The notes under the pieces were generated by a model. It was not told the DNA's origin. It searched no databases and saw only the letters and a program-made list of their open reading frames with translations. A stretch of DNA of 64,000 bases. Origin: Granulicella sp. L46. Lineage in GTDB: Bacteria > Acidobacteriota > Terriglobia > Terriglobales > Acidobacteriaceae. The DNA lies in contig NZ_LMUT01000012.1 of NCBI RefSeq assembly GCF_009765785.1, positions 634,403 through 698,402 of the forward strand. Direction: 5' to 3'. Shown here one piece after another: positions 17,493 to 25,530 of this stretch. A program made the position numbers and the translations under genes. Position 1 is the stretch's first letter; every line of letters begins with the position of its first letter.

Positions 17493-18293
17493 TCAGGGCT
17501 GGAAGCGGTGTTGGGCTGGGGGGGGAGTGGCGGCAGCTTGCTTGACCAGGGCAGGGCGTGGGGCTGGGTGGTGGGCGGGCGCGGTGGTTAGGATCGGAGC
17601 AGGAGAGGGGACAGTTGGCTGCGACGCGGTTAGGGGCTTGGCCTGGACGGGGGCTTGTGTAGTGGGGGGGACCTGGGCGGATTGCGGGGCGAGGTGCGCG
17701 GCCGGTGGAGGCGCGGGTTGGAGCTGTGACTGGGTGTTGGTAGCAGGCGCGGATTGAATTGGGGCTACTGGCGGGACGGTGGTGGCGGTGGGGGCAATGA
17801 TCGTGGCGGCGGGGGCGACGGGGCCGAGGACGAAGTCGATGGGGCGCATGGCGGAGACGCCTACGAAGATCATGGAGGCGACAAGGATAACGCCGCCGGG
17901 GATGAGGCGTTTGGCGCTGGCGGCGTAGTCCCTGACCTGGCCGTTCGCGTCGAGGGTGCCCTGGATGCCGACGAGAAAGAGAGCGAGGCCGACGAAGGCG
18001 AAGAAGAGGCCAGCGACCATGCCGCAGGATTGCTGGAACATGCGATTCTGGGCCGTGTGGAAGCCGAGGACGGTGGGAAGATTGGCGGTGTTGCCTGAGG
18101 CGTAGGAGTCGAAGTGGCGCTCAAAGGAGAGGGTGGAGTCGAGGGAGTAGCTGAAGATGTAGAGGATGATGAAGACCATGCACAGGGCCGCGCAACCCAG
18201 GGCGGCGAAGACGCTATAGCGGATCAGCGTGTCGCGCGGTGGTGCCGAGGGAGTTTGCTGCGGCGGGTCGGGTGGTGCGAAGTCGTTCTCCAT
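17493..18293 (-). CDS. hypothetical membrane protein with Pro/Ala-rich C-terminal tail
   Basis: About 266 residues from ATG 18293 (a GTG at 18305 is possible). Three membrane segments are visible at about residues 24-50, 92-116 and 128-150. A Pro/Ala/Thr/Gln-rich tail of about 100 residues follows, with no motif. The tail is probably disordered and could cross the periplasm or bind a partner. I recognise no family. Conservation of the hydrophobic half would decide whether it is a real gene. Confidence 0.6.
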   Translation of the reverse strand: MENDFAPPDPPQQTPSAPPRDTLIRYSVFAALGCAALCMVFIILYIFSYSLDSTLSFERHFDSYASGNTANLPTVLGFHTAQNRMFQQSCGMVAGLFFAFVGLALFLVGIQGTLDANGQVRDYAASAKRLIPGGVILVASMIFVGVSAMRPIDFVLGPVAPAATIIAPTATTVPPVAPIQSAPATNTQSQLQPAPPPAAHLAPQSAQVPPTTQAPVQAKPLTASQPTVPSPAPILTTAPAHHPAPRPALVKQAAATPPPAQHRFQP

Positions 18294-18420
18294 GAGGCTT
18301 GGCACGAATGAGGCTTCGGGTATTGATCCTTGAGGACAATCCTAAAGCATTGGGAGGACCTGGCCCCAAGTAAAAGGTAACTGTGCGTGGTGGCGAGATG
18401 GAGAAGGTACGAAGTTGTTA

Positions 18421-19506
18421 CTAGTGAGGCATTACCTGTGCGGCGAAGCGGGCCATCTCGGTGTGCTGCGGGGAGGATTGGAGGAGGACGAGGGAGCAGC
18501 CGGCGGCTTCGAAGTCGGCTAAGCGCTGGGCTACGGTTTCGGGTGTGCCGATGAGGCCGGATTGGAGGCCTCGGTTGGAGACGGAGTAGTCGCGGAGGGA
18601 GATTTTCTTTTCGAGCTGGGAGCCGGAGATCCATTGCTGGAAGTTGGCGAAGCCTGCGGGGGACTTTGTGGGGTCGGGCGCGGAGGTGATGCGGTCTACT
18701 TCCCTGTTGGCTTCGGCTTCGGAGTCGCGGACAATGCAGTAGCCGGTTACGCCGAAGATCATTGGCGGGAGGTGGGGGTGGAGGGCGCGGCGTTGTTTCA
18801 TGTCGGCGATTTTGGTGGCGATGGTGGTGGGGTCGTCGCCGTGCATTAGATAGGCGTCGCACTTGGCGGCGATTAGGTTCTTGGCGGTTTCGGATTCGCC
18901 TCCGGCGTAGAGGGTGGGGAAAGCAGGGGATAGGGGATGGGGGATAGAGGATAGGGTGTCGGCACCGGAGTAGGTGCGCGTGGAGTGAGGCTTGGGGCTG
19001 AGGATGTTGTCTTCGATGTTGTAGTAGCGGCCGGTGTGGGTGGTGTGTTGTTGGGACCAGGTGTTGGTGAGGACGTCTAGCCATTCGGAGGTGCGAGCGT
19101 AGCGGTCGTCGTGCTCGTCGAAGGGGATGCCGTACTTGAGGGCTTCGTCGCGCCACCAGCTGCTTACTACGTTGAGGGTTAGGCGACCGTTGGAGATGCG
19201 GTCGATATTGGCGGCTTGCTTGGCGAGCATCGCGGGATTGTGGAAGGTGGGACGGACGGCTACCATCAGCTCGAGTTTTTTCGTGATGGCGGCTAGCGCG
19301 GCGGCGGTCGACCAGGCGTCGAGGCTGTCGGCTTCTGTGCCCTTGATGTCGTTGAGGTTTAGCTCGGCGATGAGGGTCAGGTCGTAGCCCAGGTCTTCGG
19401 CTTTGAGGGTTAGGTCTTGAACGTAGTCCCAGGTGGCGGGCATTTGTTCGTCGTCGATGTTGCGAAGCCAGCCGCCGAAGACGGGTAGCCAGAAGCCGTA
19501 GCGCAT
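18421..19506 (-). CDS. LLM-class flavin-dependent monooxygenase (alkanesulfonate/dialkyl sulfone type)
   Basis: A 361-residue TIM-barrel protein of the bacterial luciferase-like family. Conserved features are GFWLPVFGGWLRN at the start, AEDLGYDLTLIAE, RNxSNGR-like DRISNGRLTLNVVSSWW, YAGGES near the phosphate site and LIGTPETVAQRLADFEAAG near the end. SsuD/SfnG relatives use FMNH2 and O2 to free sulfite from sulfonates or sulfones. Residues around TLSSIPHPLSPAF are encoded by a 7-bp-period repeat and look like an insertion before PTLYAGGES. The start is preceded by the shared leader motif. The substrate is not certain. Confidence 0.85.
   Translation of the reverse strand: MRYGFWLPVFGGWLRNIDDEQMPATWDYVQDLTLKAEDLGYDLTLIAELNLNDIKGTEADSLDAWSTAAALAAITKKLELMVAVRPTFHNPAMLAKQAANIDRISNGRLTLNVVSSWWRDEALKYGIPFDEHDDRYARTSEWLDVLTNTWSQQHTTHTGRYYNIEDNILSPKPHSTRTYSGADTLSSIPHPLSPAFPTLYAGGESETAKNLIAAKCDAYLMHGDDPTTIATKIADMKQRRALHPHLPPMIFGVTGYCIVRDSEAEANREVDRITSAPDPTKSPAGFANFQQWISGSQLEKKISLRDYSVSNRGLQSGLIGTPETVAQRLADFEAAGCSLVLLQSSPQHTEMARFAAQVMPH
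18921..18959. repeat. 7-bp-period repeat inside the LLM monooxygenase gene
   Basis: Five units (AGGGGAT, AGGGGAT, GGGGGAT, AGAGGAT, AGGGTGT) preceded by AAGC. The first 18 bases are identical to 34541-34558, an intergenic array after moxR. Read on the minus strand it has no stop and encodes Ser/Pro-rich sequence. Confidence 0.8.
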
Positions 19507-19520
19507 AAGACAGAGTGTAG
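19504..19520 (-). promoter_or_regulatory. conserved pyrimidine-rich start-codon leader (LLM monooxygenase)
   Basis: On the minus strand this is CTACACTCTGTCTTATG, ending in the start codon. It differs from the glmS leader at one base. No purine-rich ribosome-binding site lies in it. Confidence 0.5.
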
Positions 19521-19549
19521 AGGATAGAGGGTAGAGTGTAGGGGCTTAG
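19515..19549. repeat. degenerate 7-bp-period repeat
   Basis: GTGTAGA, GGATAGA, GGGTAGA and GTGTAGG follow in register, then GGCTTAG after one extra base. It fills the space between two minus-strand genes and overlaps the TAA of the upstream one. Confidence 0.7.
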
Positions 19550-19815
19550 GAACGAAGTTTTAGGAAGACAAGCGATGCGGCCGGATTGAGCAGCATGAGG
19601 AGCCAGAGCTTTGAGTTTTTCCACGATGCGAAAGGCGGCAGGAGCAGGCTGAAGAAGAATAAGCTAACAATTCCTGCCCGAGCGCCGGGCGTGGCATCGA
19701 AAATGTTCCGGTTGAATTGCGCGGGACTTGTCGACAAAATGAACGCCCACAAAAACAACGCCACCACTATGGAGAGACAGCCGAGGGTGTTGCCGATCGT
19801 GCGGTCCAGGCTCAT
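19546..19815 (-). CDS. small hypothetical membrane protein
   Basis: An 89-residue protein with hydrophobic segments at about residues 10-28, 47-62 and 69-84, and basic residues between them (WKNSK, KLRS). It lies 18 bases downstream of the NmrA-like gene on the same strand. No ribosome-binding site is visible before its ATG. The phenylalanine- and leucine-rich composition in a high-GC genome favours a real membrane protein. Confidence 0.55.
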   Translation of the reverse strand: MSLDRTIGNTLGCLSIVVALFLWAFILSTSPAQFNRNIFDATPGARAGIVSLFFFSLLLPPFASWKNSKLWLLMLLNPAASLVFLKLRS

Positions 19816-19833
19816 AGGGGAGAAAGGCTGGGG

Positions 19834-20697
19834 CTAGACGAGGGATTGAATGACTGTGTCCAGCTCGGTGGCGCCGGCGGTTGGTTCTGTTCCTGGGATG
19901 CCGAAGTCAATCCATCCGGAGTTGAATGCGTCCAGCATTTGGACGCGGAGGGGAGTGCGATCTTCAGGTGTTCCCTGAGCGACGAACGTCTTGACCCACT
20001 CGTCTCTCGGAACGGCTACAGGCTCTACGCTCTTGCCCAGTGCCTTCGAGAATGCAGCGGCGATGTCGCGGGGGGAGTAGCGGCGAGGGCCGCCGACTTC
20101 AAGATGACGATGACCTTGCCACGTCTGGAGAAGCGTGTCTGCTCCGATTTTTCCGATGTCGCGGGTGGCTACCAGCGGAAATTCATGATCTAGCGGCTGG
20201 AGATAAGAGAAGAGTTTTCCCTGGTCCCGCGCAGGAGCGACGTCCCATACGGAATTTTCCATGAACCAGCCGGCGCGAAGAGCAGCCGTCGGCACAGACA
20301 GCGCGTCGAGGCTTTCTTCGAGCAGGTGGAGGGCGGTGATGAGGCCTAAGCCGGTGCCCTGCTGGGCGCCAATGGAAGAGAGATATACGACCTTGGCGGG
20401 CCGGGCGCGATTGAGGGCGGTTGCGAGCGCTTCGATGGTCTTGCGTGACTCGCGCAGGTCGGGAGAGGGCGCGAAGTTGGGAGGGATCATGGCGAAGACG
20501 CCGGACGTACCGCGAAAGGCCTGCTCCAGTGCGGCGGCATCGTCGTAATCTGCTTCGGTGAGTTGCGCTCCGCGAGCTGCCCAGGTGGAGGCCTTCGCGG
20601 AGTTGCGAACTATGGCTCGAACTTTTTCGCCGCTCGCAATGAGTTGATCGGCGATGGCTCCGCCGACCTGACCGGTGATTCCCATGATGGCGTACAT
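19834..20697 (-). CDS. NmrA-family NAD(P)-binding protein
   Basis: A 287-residue Rossmann-fold protein with GGAG five bases before the ATG. MGITGQVGGAIADQL is the dinucleotide-binding loop, VVYLSSIGAQ and LRAGWFMEN are typical of atypical short-chain dehydrogenases (NmrA, or the quinone oxidoreductase QorB type), and VGGPRRYSPRDIAAAFS is the usual C-terminal segment. It may be an NADPH-dependent reductase or a redox sensor. The upstream neighbour is an ATP-grasp gene 19 bases away, probably in the same operon. Confidence 0.85.
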   Translation of the reverse strand: MYAIMGITGQVGGAIADQLIASGEKVRAIVRNSAKASTWAARGAQLTEADYDDAAALEQAFRGTSGVFAMIPPNFAPSPDLRESRKTIEALATALNRARPAKVVYLSSIGAQQGTGLGLITALHLLEESLDALSVPTAALRAGWFMENSVWDVAPARDQGKLFSYLQPLDHEFPLVATRDIGKIGADTLLQTWQGHRHLEVGGPRRYSPRDIAAAFSKALGKSVEPVAVPRDEWVKTFVAQGTPEDRTPLRVQMLDAFNSGWIDFGIPGTEPTAGATELDTVIQSLV

Positions 20698-20716
20698 GTT
20701 TTCTCCGTTCTGGAGC

Positions 20717-21730
20717 TTAGAGAGTCATATCCGCAGTAGTGGTGATGTTGGCTTCGGATTCCAGCCAGTCGGCTAGCTTGGCGAAGGGGTCGAAGCCCAA
20801 GACGTTGGGGCCGTCGGCTACGAAGTTGCTCAAGGCGTTTACGTCGTAGTAGTAGCGTTGGCCGTCGCGGCTGTCGGTGATGTATTCGATGCCGCCGATG
20901 TTGATGCCAGAGTGGCGCATGAGGAGTTCTACGTCGGCGATGGCGTCGGCGGGGGGCGTGTAGGCTTCTACCGTGATGCCGGACTTGGGGGCGTCGATGG
21001 CGCAGGCTCCGCGGGCTAGATCTGTGCCGGTGGTGGTGCGGCAGATGTCGGCGGGGCAGAGGTCGAAGGTTTCGCCAGTGATGTGGACCTTGATGGCGTA
21101 GAGGTATTTGCCGTTGAGGACTTCCACTCGGACTATGTGGGAGCCTTCTGCGGGGATGAACTCCTGGACCAGGGCGGTGGAGTCGAGGCCGAACTGGAGG
21201 GCGTCGGGGGTGCCGGGGTCTCGCGCGATCGCGGCCTGGAGCTGGGAGAGGCCGTCGAAGCGCTTGACGCCTGCGCCAGAGCCGCCGATGTTCGGCTTGA
21301 CTACTATTGGCCAGCGGAGACCTACTACTGCTTCTTCGGCTTGCGCTGCGCGGTGGATCACGCGGGCTTTCGGGTAGGGGATGTTTAGCTTGTCCATGAG
21401 GACTAGCTGGCCGGCTTTGCTTAGCTCGGAGGCGAAGGCTTTGAAGCCGTTGATGACTTTTACGCCTCGGGACTCGAGGTGCTCGAGGAAGCTGAGGGTG
21501 TAGAAGATCTGGTCGCCGTGGTCGCGGTTCCACGCAGAGGGGCTCATGCGGTTGAAGACCAGGGAATATTTTTCTTCGGGATGGTCTTCGGGCGCGAAGA
21601 AGTGGTCGGGGGCGTAGAGCTTTACGTAGGGGGTTCCGCGGCGGTCTAGCTCGGCGAAGAGGGGTTTGAACCAGTGGGGCTGCTCGTAGTAGATGGCGAT
21701 GGGGAGGGCGTTAGTGTGGGTAGTCGACAT
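20717..21730 (-). CDS. ATP-grasp domain protein (RimK-like ligase)
   Basis: A 337-residue protein. An N-terminal Rossmann-like part (IAIYYEQPHW...VFNRMSPSAWNRDHGD) is followed by the ATP-grasp fold. The support is WPIVVKPNIGGSGAGVKRFD (ATP-binding Lys and glycine loop), ALVQEFIPAEG, GKYLYAIKV, and metal-binding residues in IGGIEYITD...YYYDVNAL. The family joins a carboxylate to an amine or thiol through an acyl phosphate. The substrate is unknown. It is the first gene of a minus-strand pair with the NmrA-like gene. Confidence 0.82.
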   Translation of the reverse strand: MSTTHTNALPIAIYYEQPHWFKPLFAELDRRGTPYVKLYAPDHFFAPEDHPEEKYSLVFNRMSPSAWNRDHGDQIFYTLSFLEHLESRGVKVINGFKAFASELSKAGQLVLMDKLNIPYPKARVIHRAAQAEEAVVGLRWPIVVKPNIGGSGAGVKRFDGLSQLQAAIARDPGTPDALQFGLDSTALVQEFIPAEGSHIVRVEVLNGKYLYAIKVHITGETFDLCPADICRTTTGTDLARGACAIDAPKSGITVEAYTPPADAIADVELLMRHSGINIGGIEYITDSRDGQRYYYDVNALSNFVADGPNVLGFDPFAKLADWLESEANITTTADMTL

Positions 21731-21803
21731 GGAATTACAGGATAAGACGTTGGGAGGGGTTGTGGGGATGCGAATATGTGGCGCCGATTGCCTTTCAACG
21801 AGA

Positions 21804-22238
21804 TCAATGGGCAGTAAGGAATGCTTGGGCCGCTGATTCGAAACCGCCGTTTTCTGACGATATCAGGGCGATAAACTTGTTATTGATTGTATTGAGAACC
21901 TTCGGGTCAACCAGTTTCAGCTTTCCCTGTCGTTGGCTTCGTTCGCGAGGATATGGTGTCCCAAGCAGTGTAGCGGCCTGTTGGAGGAGCGCGGCCGTCT
22001 GTGGCATGTTGACTGCTTCCATTCCGGAAATCGCTTCTGGACTGAGGACGCCGGTGCTATTAGAGAAGAACTGTTGGAAGCCACCATTGCAAATTTCCGA
22101 CTGAGCAAAGTGAGCTGCATACAGCAACCCAACATTTCGATCGGCCCTTGCGAAAGTCCGAAGGAACACCTCGGGGCCCTGATAGATTTCGATCAGATCG
22201 CTCGCTCTAACGAAAGAAAGATCCTGTTCGTATGACAT
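21804..22238 (-). CDS. DUF4375 (DMP19-like) protein
   Basis: A 144-residue protein with the DUF4375 signature EICNGGFQQFFSNSTG and surrounding helices (AAHFAQSE before; AISGMEAVNMPQTAALLQ after). No signal peptide or membrane segment is seen, so it is cytoplasmic. Related proteins are found as orphan immunity-like or DNA-mimic (DMP19) proteins, but none of the neighbours is a toxin. The function is unknown. Confidence 0.75.
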   Translation of the reverse strand: MSYEQDLSFVRASDLIEIYQGPEVFLRTFARADRNVGLLYAAHFAQSEICNGGFQQFFSNSTGVLSPEAISGMEAVNMPQTAALLQQAATLLGTPYPRERSQRQGKLKLVDPKVLNTINNKFIALISSENGGFESAAQAFLTAH

Positions 22239-22334
22239 GTATTCCTTTTAGGGCGCTGCTGTGCGGGGGTTCATGCTGTAGCCCACCTTAGGCGCAAAGA
22301 ACGCGCCGAAGATGGTGCACCCGAGGGTGCCGAG

Positions 22335-22742
22335 CTATTCCTGGCGAAGGTGTTTGATTAGCTGGGTGGGGTGGAGGGGTTTGGCCAGGAGCTCGAAGTG
22401 GTAGCCGCGGACGCGGGCACGGGCCAGGATTTCGACCGTCGCTGCCTGTCCGCTGAAGAGGACGATGCGGGCTTCGGGGAGGAACTTCTGGATGGTGATC
22501 GCGGCTTCGACGCCGTCGATGTGGGGCATGAGGACGTCGGAGAGGATGAGCTCGGGGTTGATGCGGCGGGCGGCGTCGATGGCTTCCCTGCCCCCGTAGG
22601 CGGCTTCGGCGATGAAGCCGTTGCGGTTGAGGATTTGAACGATGGTGTCGGCGATGAGAGGTTCGTCGTCTACGACGAGGATTCGAGTGGGAGATGTCGC
22701 GAGTACGCTGTCACCGTCCGCTTGTGAGGTTGCGGTGGACAT
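22335..22742 (-). CDS. single-domain response regulator
   Basis: About 135 residues from ATG 22742. An in-frame ATG at 22781 and a longer frame to 22844 exist, and no ribosome-binding site decides between them. It is a receiver domain with VVDDEP acidic residues, the phospho-acceptor Asp in ILSDVLMP, Ser in VLFSGQ and Lys in LAKPLHP. It has no output domain. It lies next to a histidine kinase on the same strand, and the pair probably works together. Confidence 0.85.
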   Translation of the reverse strand: MSTATSQADGDSVLATSPTRILVVDDEPLIADTIVQILNRNGFIAEAAYGGREAIDAARRINPELILSDVLMPHIDGVEAAITIQKFLPEARIVLFSGQAATVEILARARVRGYHFELLAKPLHPTQLIKHLRQE

Positions 22743-22913
22743 AGTTTCGCGCGCGTCGCTGGAAAGAAAAGTGTTGTGCATGGGGGCCCTGTACTGTTTG
22801 CGGATTGCTGGCTTGAGTGTAGCGAACTCGGTGAGCCAACACAAAACAGGTCGGGTTTTTCCATCGATAGGCGATAGAAAGAAATGAGGGTAAACGAAAG
22901 GGGCTCTATGCGG

Positions 22914-24674
22914 TTAGGCGCGAAGCGGAGGAGTGGAGGCTGTGCGGGGCGGGGGAATGTGAACGGGGAGAACGACGCGGAAGATGGTTCCGGAGGGGTC
23001 GCCGGTGCGGGTGTGGAAGCAAATTGTGCCGCCTTGTTTTTCGACAAATCCACGGGTAACCCAGAGGCCGAGGCCGGTGCCGACTGAAAGCTTGGTGGTG
23101 AAGAACGGAGAGAAGATGCGGGCGCGCGCGGTGGGAGAGATGCCGGAGCCTTCGTCGCAGATCAGGATGGAGACGGCTTCCTGGCCGCCGCCGAATTTGG
23201 CGCCGTGGAGATGGCGGCCACGGATGTGGATGCGGCCGGGCTTCAGCATGGGGTAGGTGAAGGCGTCGATGGCGTTGACGATGAGGTTGGAGAAGACCTG
23301 GCGGATCTCGCCCTGGAGGCCGTGGATGCAGAGGTCGGGCTCGAGGTCGAGGGTGCAGCTGATTTTGCGGGTGACCATCTTGCGTTCGAAGAGGTCGACG
23401 ACGCTGTGGAGGAGGTCATTGAGTTTGATTTCGATGGGGCGGGTGGTGTCGCGGTAGAAGCCGAGGGTCTGCTGGGCGATCTGGGCGACGCGCGCAAGCT
23501 CGGCGTCGGCGGTTTCGAGCAGCTGCTGGACAGGTTCGGGGACGTCGGGGTCGGTGCGGGAGAGGTAGATGAGGTTGGTGACGGCTTCGAGGGGGTTATT
23601 GATCTCGTGGGCGATGGTGGCGGCTAGGCGGCCGGTGGCGGCGAGCTTTTCGCTTTGGCGGAGGGCAGTCTCCTGAGTTTTGCGGGTGGTGATGTCCTGC
23701 ACGGTGCCGACCATGCCGATGATGTCGGGGGAGTTGGGAGCGAAGGTGGCATTGCCGCTGGCGGAGAGCCAGGTCTGGATGCCGTCGGGCGACTCGACGC
23801 GATATTCAGCGGTGTAGATGCCGCCGGTTTCGAGGAACCTCTCCAGGTTTTCGGCGGTGTAGGCCTGGTCTTCGATGGCGACGACGCGTTTGCGCAGGGC
23901 GGTGCGGGTGATGGGGGCGTGGGGCTCGGCGTGGAAGAGGTAGGCGGCGCGCTCGTCGAGGTCGAGGAGGTCGGTGGCGCGATCCCAGGTCCAGGTGCCG
24001 AGCTGGGCGGCGTCGAGGGCCTGGCGGAGGCGTTCGGAGGTCTCGCGCTGGAGGGCGCGGGCGGCGTCGACCTGGGAGATCTCGTAGGTGAGGTTTTCGG
24101 AGAGGCGAAGGTTGTCGATGGCGACGGCGGCCTGGGAGGCGATGGTGGCGACGAGGTCTTCGCTGGCGGGGGTAAAGCTGTCGACGTCAGGATGGCCGTA
24201 GATGAGGCAGCCGAGGCTCTCGCCGGCGCGGCTGCGGACGGGGACGGAGAGATAGCTGCGAACGGGAGGGTGATTCGGGGAGAGAGCAGCGAAGGGAAGA
24301 TTTTCGGTAAAGCGGGGGTCGCGGGTGATGTCGGGCGAGCGGACGATTAGCTGATTGAGGAAGCTGTCCTTGGGGATTTCGGTGCAGTGAGGCTCGGGAA
24401 CGGTGGCGAAGATGTTGAGGTCGGGGCCGGCTTCTTTATAGAGGCTGTAGGACTTATCGTTGTCGCCGATGTTGTTGTAAAAGAAGGCGCCGTAGCGGGC
24501 GCTGCAAAGATGCAGCCCGGCGTCAAGAGCGGCCTGGACGATCACGTCGAGAGAGCGCTCCGAGGCGAGCAGAATGCCTGTCTCGACAAGGAGACGGAGG
24601 CGCTGTTCGTTCTGCGAACCGTCGGGCGAAAAAGCCTTTGTGGAGTCGGATCCCATCGATCTGTTTGGATGCAA
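22914..24674 (-). CDS. GAF-PAS sensor histidine kinase
   Basis: A 586-residue soluble kinase (start at 24674 or 24656). Residues about 20-190 are a GAF domain, about 215-330 a PAS domain with PAC motif (TAEYRVESPDG...GTVQDITTRK), about 345-410 the HisKA dimerisation region with phospho-His in ATIAHEINNPLEA, and about 430-570 the ATPase domain (NLIVNAIDAF, CDEGSGI, GTGLGLWV). There is no membrane segment, so it senses an internal signal. The response regulator gene is 69-171 bases downstream, depending on its start. Confidence 0.9.
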   Translation of the reverse strand: MHPNRSMGSDSTKAFSPDGSQNEQRLRLLVETGILLASERSLDVIVQAALDAGLHLCSARYGAFFYNNIGDNDKSYSLYKEAGPDLNIFATVPEPHCTEIPKDSFLNQLIVRSPDITRDPRFTENLPFAALSPNHPPVRSYLSVPVRSRAGESLGCLIYGHPDVDSFTPASEDLVATIASQAAVAIDNLRLSENLTYEISQVDAARALQRETSERLRQALDAAQLGTWTWDRATDLLDLDERAAYLFHAEPHAPITRTALRKRVVAIEDQAYTAENLERFLETGGIYTAEYRVESPDGIQTWLSASGNATFAPNSPDIIGMVGTVQDITTRKTQETALRQSEKLAATGRLAATIAHEINNPLEAVTNLIYLSRTDPDVPEPVQQLLETADAELARVAQIAQQTLGFYRDTTRPIEIKLNDLLHSVVDLFERKMVTRKISCTLDLEPDLCIHGLQGEIRQVFSNLIVNAIDAFTYPMLKPGRIHIRGRHLHGAKFGGGQEAVSILICDEGSGISPTARARIFSPFFTTKLSVGTGLGLWVTRGFVEKQGGTICFHTRTGDPSGTIFRVVLPVHIPPPRTASTPPLRA

Positions 24675-24813
24675 CGTGGAGAAGTTCAGCCGTATGTCTG
24701 CTACTAATCGTACGCCTGGGGCTTAGATGGCCGATGGCGACAGCAGCGCGCTTTGAGTCGGTCGAATAGGCCGAATTTGGCTGCTTATTGGGGAAACGCC
24801 AGGGCGGTCGGAG

Positions 24814-25512
24814 CTAGTTGCCGAAGTGCCAGTTGACGCCGGCGCTGACCTGGGTATCTTTCTGCTGATTAGTGCCGCCGTTGGGGAGCTCGGTAACGAA
24901 GTAGTGGGCCATGACGCGGAGCTCGAAGCGGTGATAGAGGTTGTAGTTGACGCCGCCGCCGAAGGCGTAAGTGAAGCCGGTTGCGGTGCTGGTGAGGGTG
25001 TTGGTCTTGGGGCCGAGGGGTCCGGTGGGATAAAGGCCGTCGCTGGCGTGGGTGATGCCGACGAGGCCTTCGCCGAAGATGCTTGCCCTGCGGCTCCAGA
25101 CGGTGGGGGAGACGTGGCCAAAGCTGTAGGTGTAGCGGCCGCCGAAGAGGAAGCTGGCCTGGTGGATGTCGATTTCGGTGCGAAGGTTGGTGACGGCCAT
25201 GCCGTTGAGGGAGACGACGGGCCCGATGCCGTGGAAGGGCGAGTACGCGACGTCGACCGTGGCGCCGCGCATATAGAAGTTGTCGGTGGAGGCGGCGCCG
25301 ACGAACTTGGTGCGCATCTGGGTGTAGGTAAGGCCGAGATCGATGGGGGCCTGGGCATGGGCTGCGGGAAGGAAGGCAGCGAAGGACAGGAGGAGAAGAA
25401 GTGTAGTCGCAATCCGGCGGAGAGCGTTGGCCAGGAAAGGCGCTGACGCGTGGACCGCGTGCGTTGCTGGGCGGTGGGTTGCGGTCCGGATTGCTGAAGC
25501 TGTCTGACGCAT
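24814..25512 (-). CDS. outer membrane beta-barrel protein
   Basis: A 232-residue protein with a long basic N-terminus and a signal peptide (LLLLLSFAAFLPAAHAQA, about residues 37-54). The rest is alternating amphipathic beta strands rich in G, Y, F and T, ending in VSAGVNWHFGN, the usual aromatic-terminated last strand of small OmpA/porin-like barrels. No enzymatic motif is seen. It is immediately downstream (18 bases) of the giant Ig-repeat protein gene, so the two may be co-transcribed. Confidence 0.78.
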   Translation of the reverse strand: MRQTASAIRTATHRPATHAVHASAPFLANALRRIATTLLLLLSFAAFLPAAHAQAPIDLGLTYTQMRTKFVGAASTDNFYMRGATVDVAYSPFHGIGPVVSLNGMAVTNLRTEIDIHQASFLFGGRYTYSFGHVSPTVWSRRASIFGEGLVGITHASDGLYPTGPLGPKTNTLTSTATGFTYAFGGGVNYNLYHRFELRVMAHYFVTELPNGGTNQQKDTQVSAGVNWHFGN

Positions 25513-25530
25513 GCCGAAAGTTGCTCCTGG

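Noticed and set aside
21804-22238. DUF4375 protein as part of a toxin-immunity pair
   Set aside because: No toxin-like gene is adjacent on either side.
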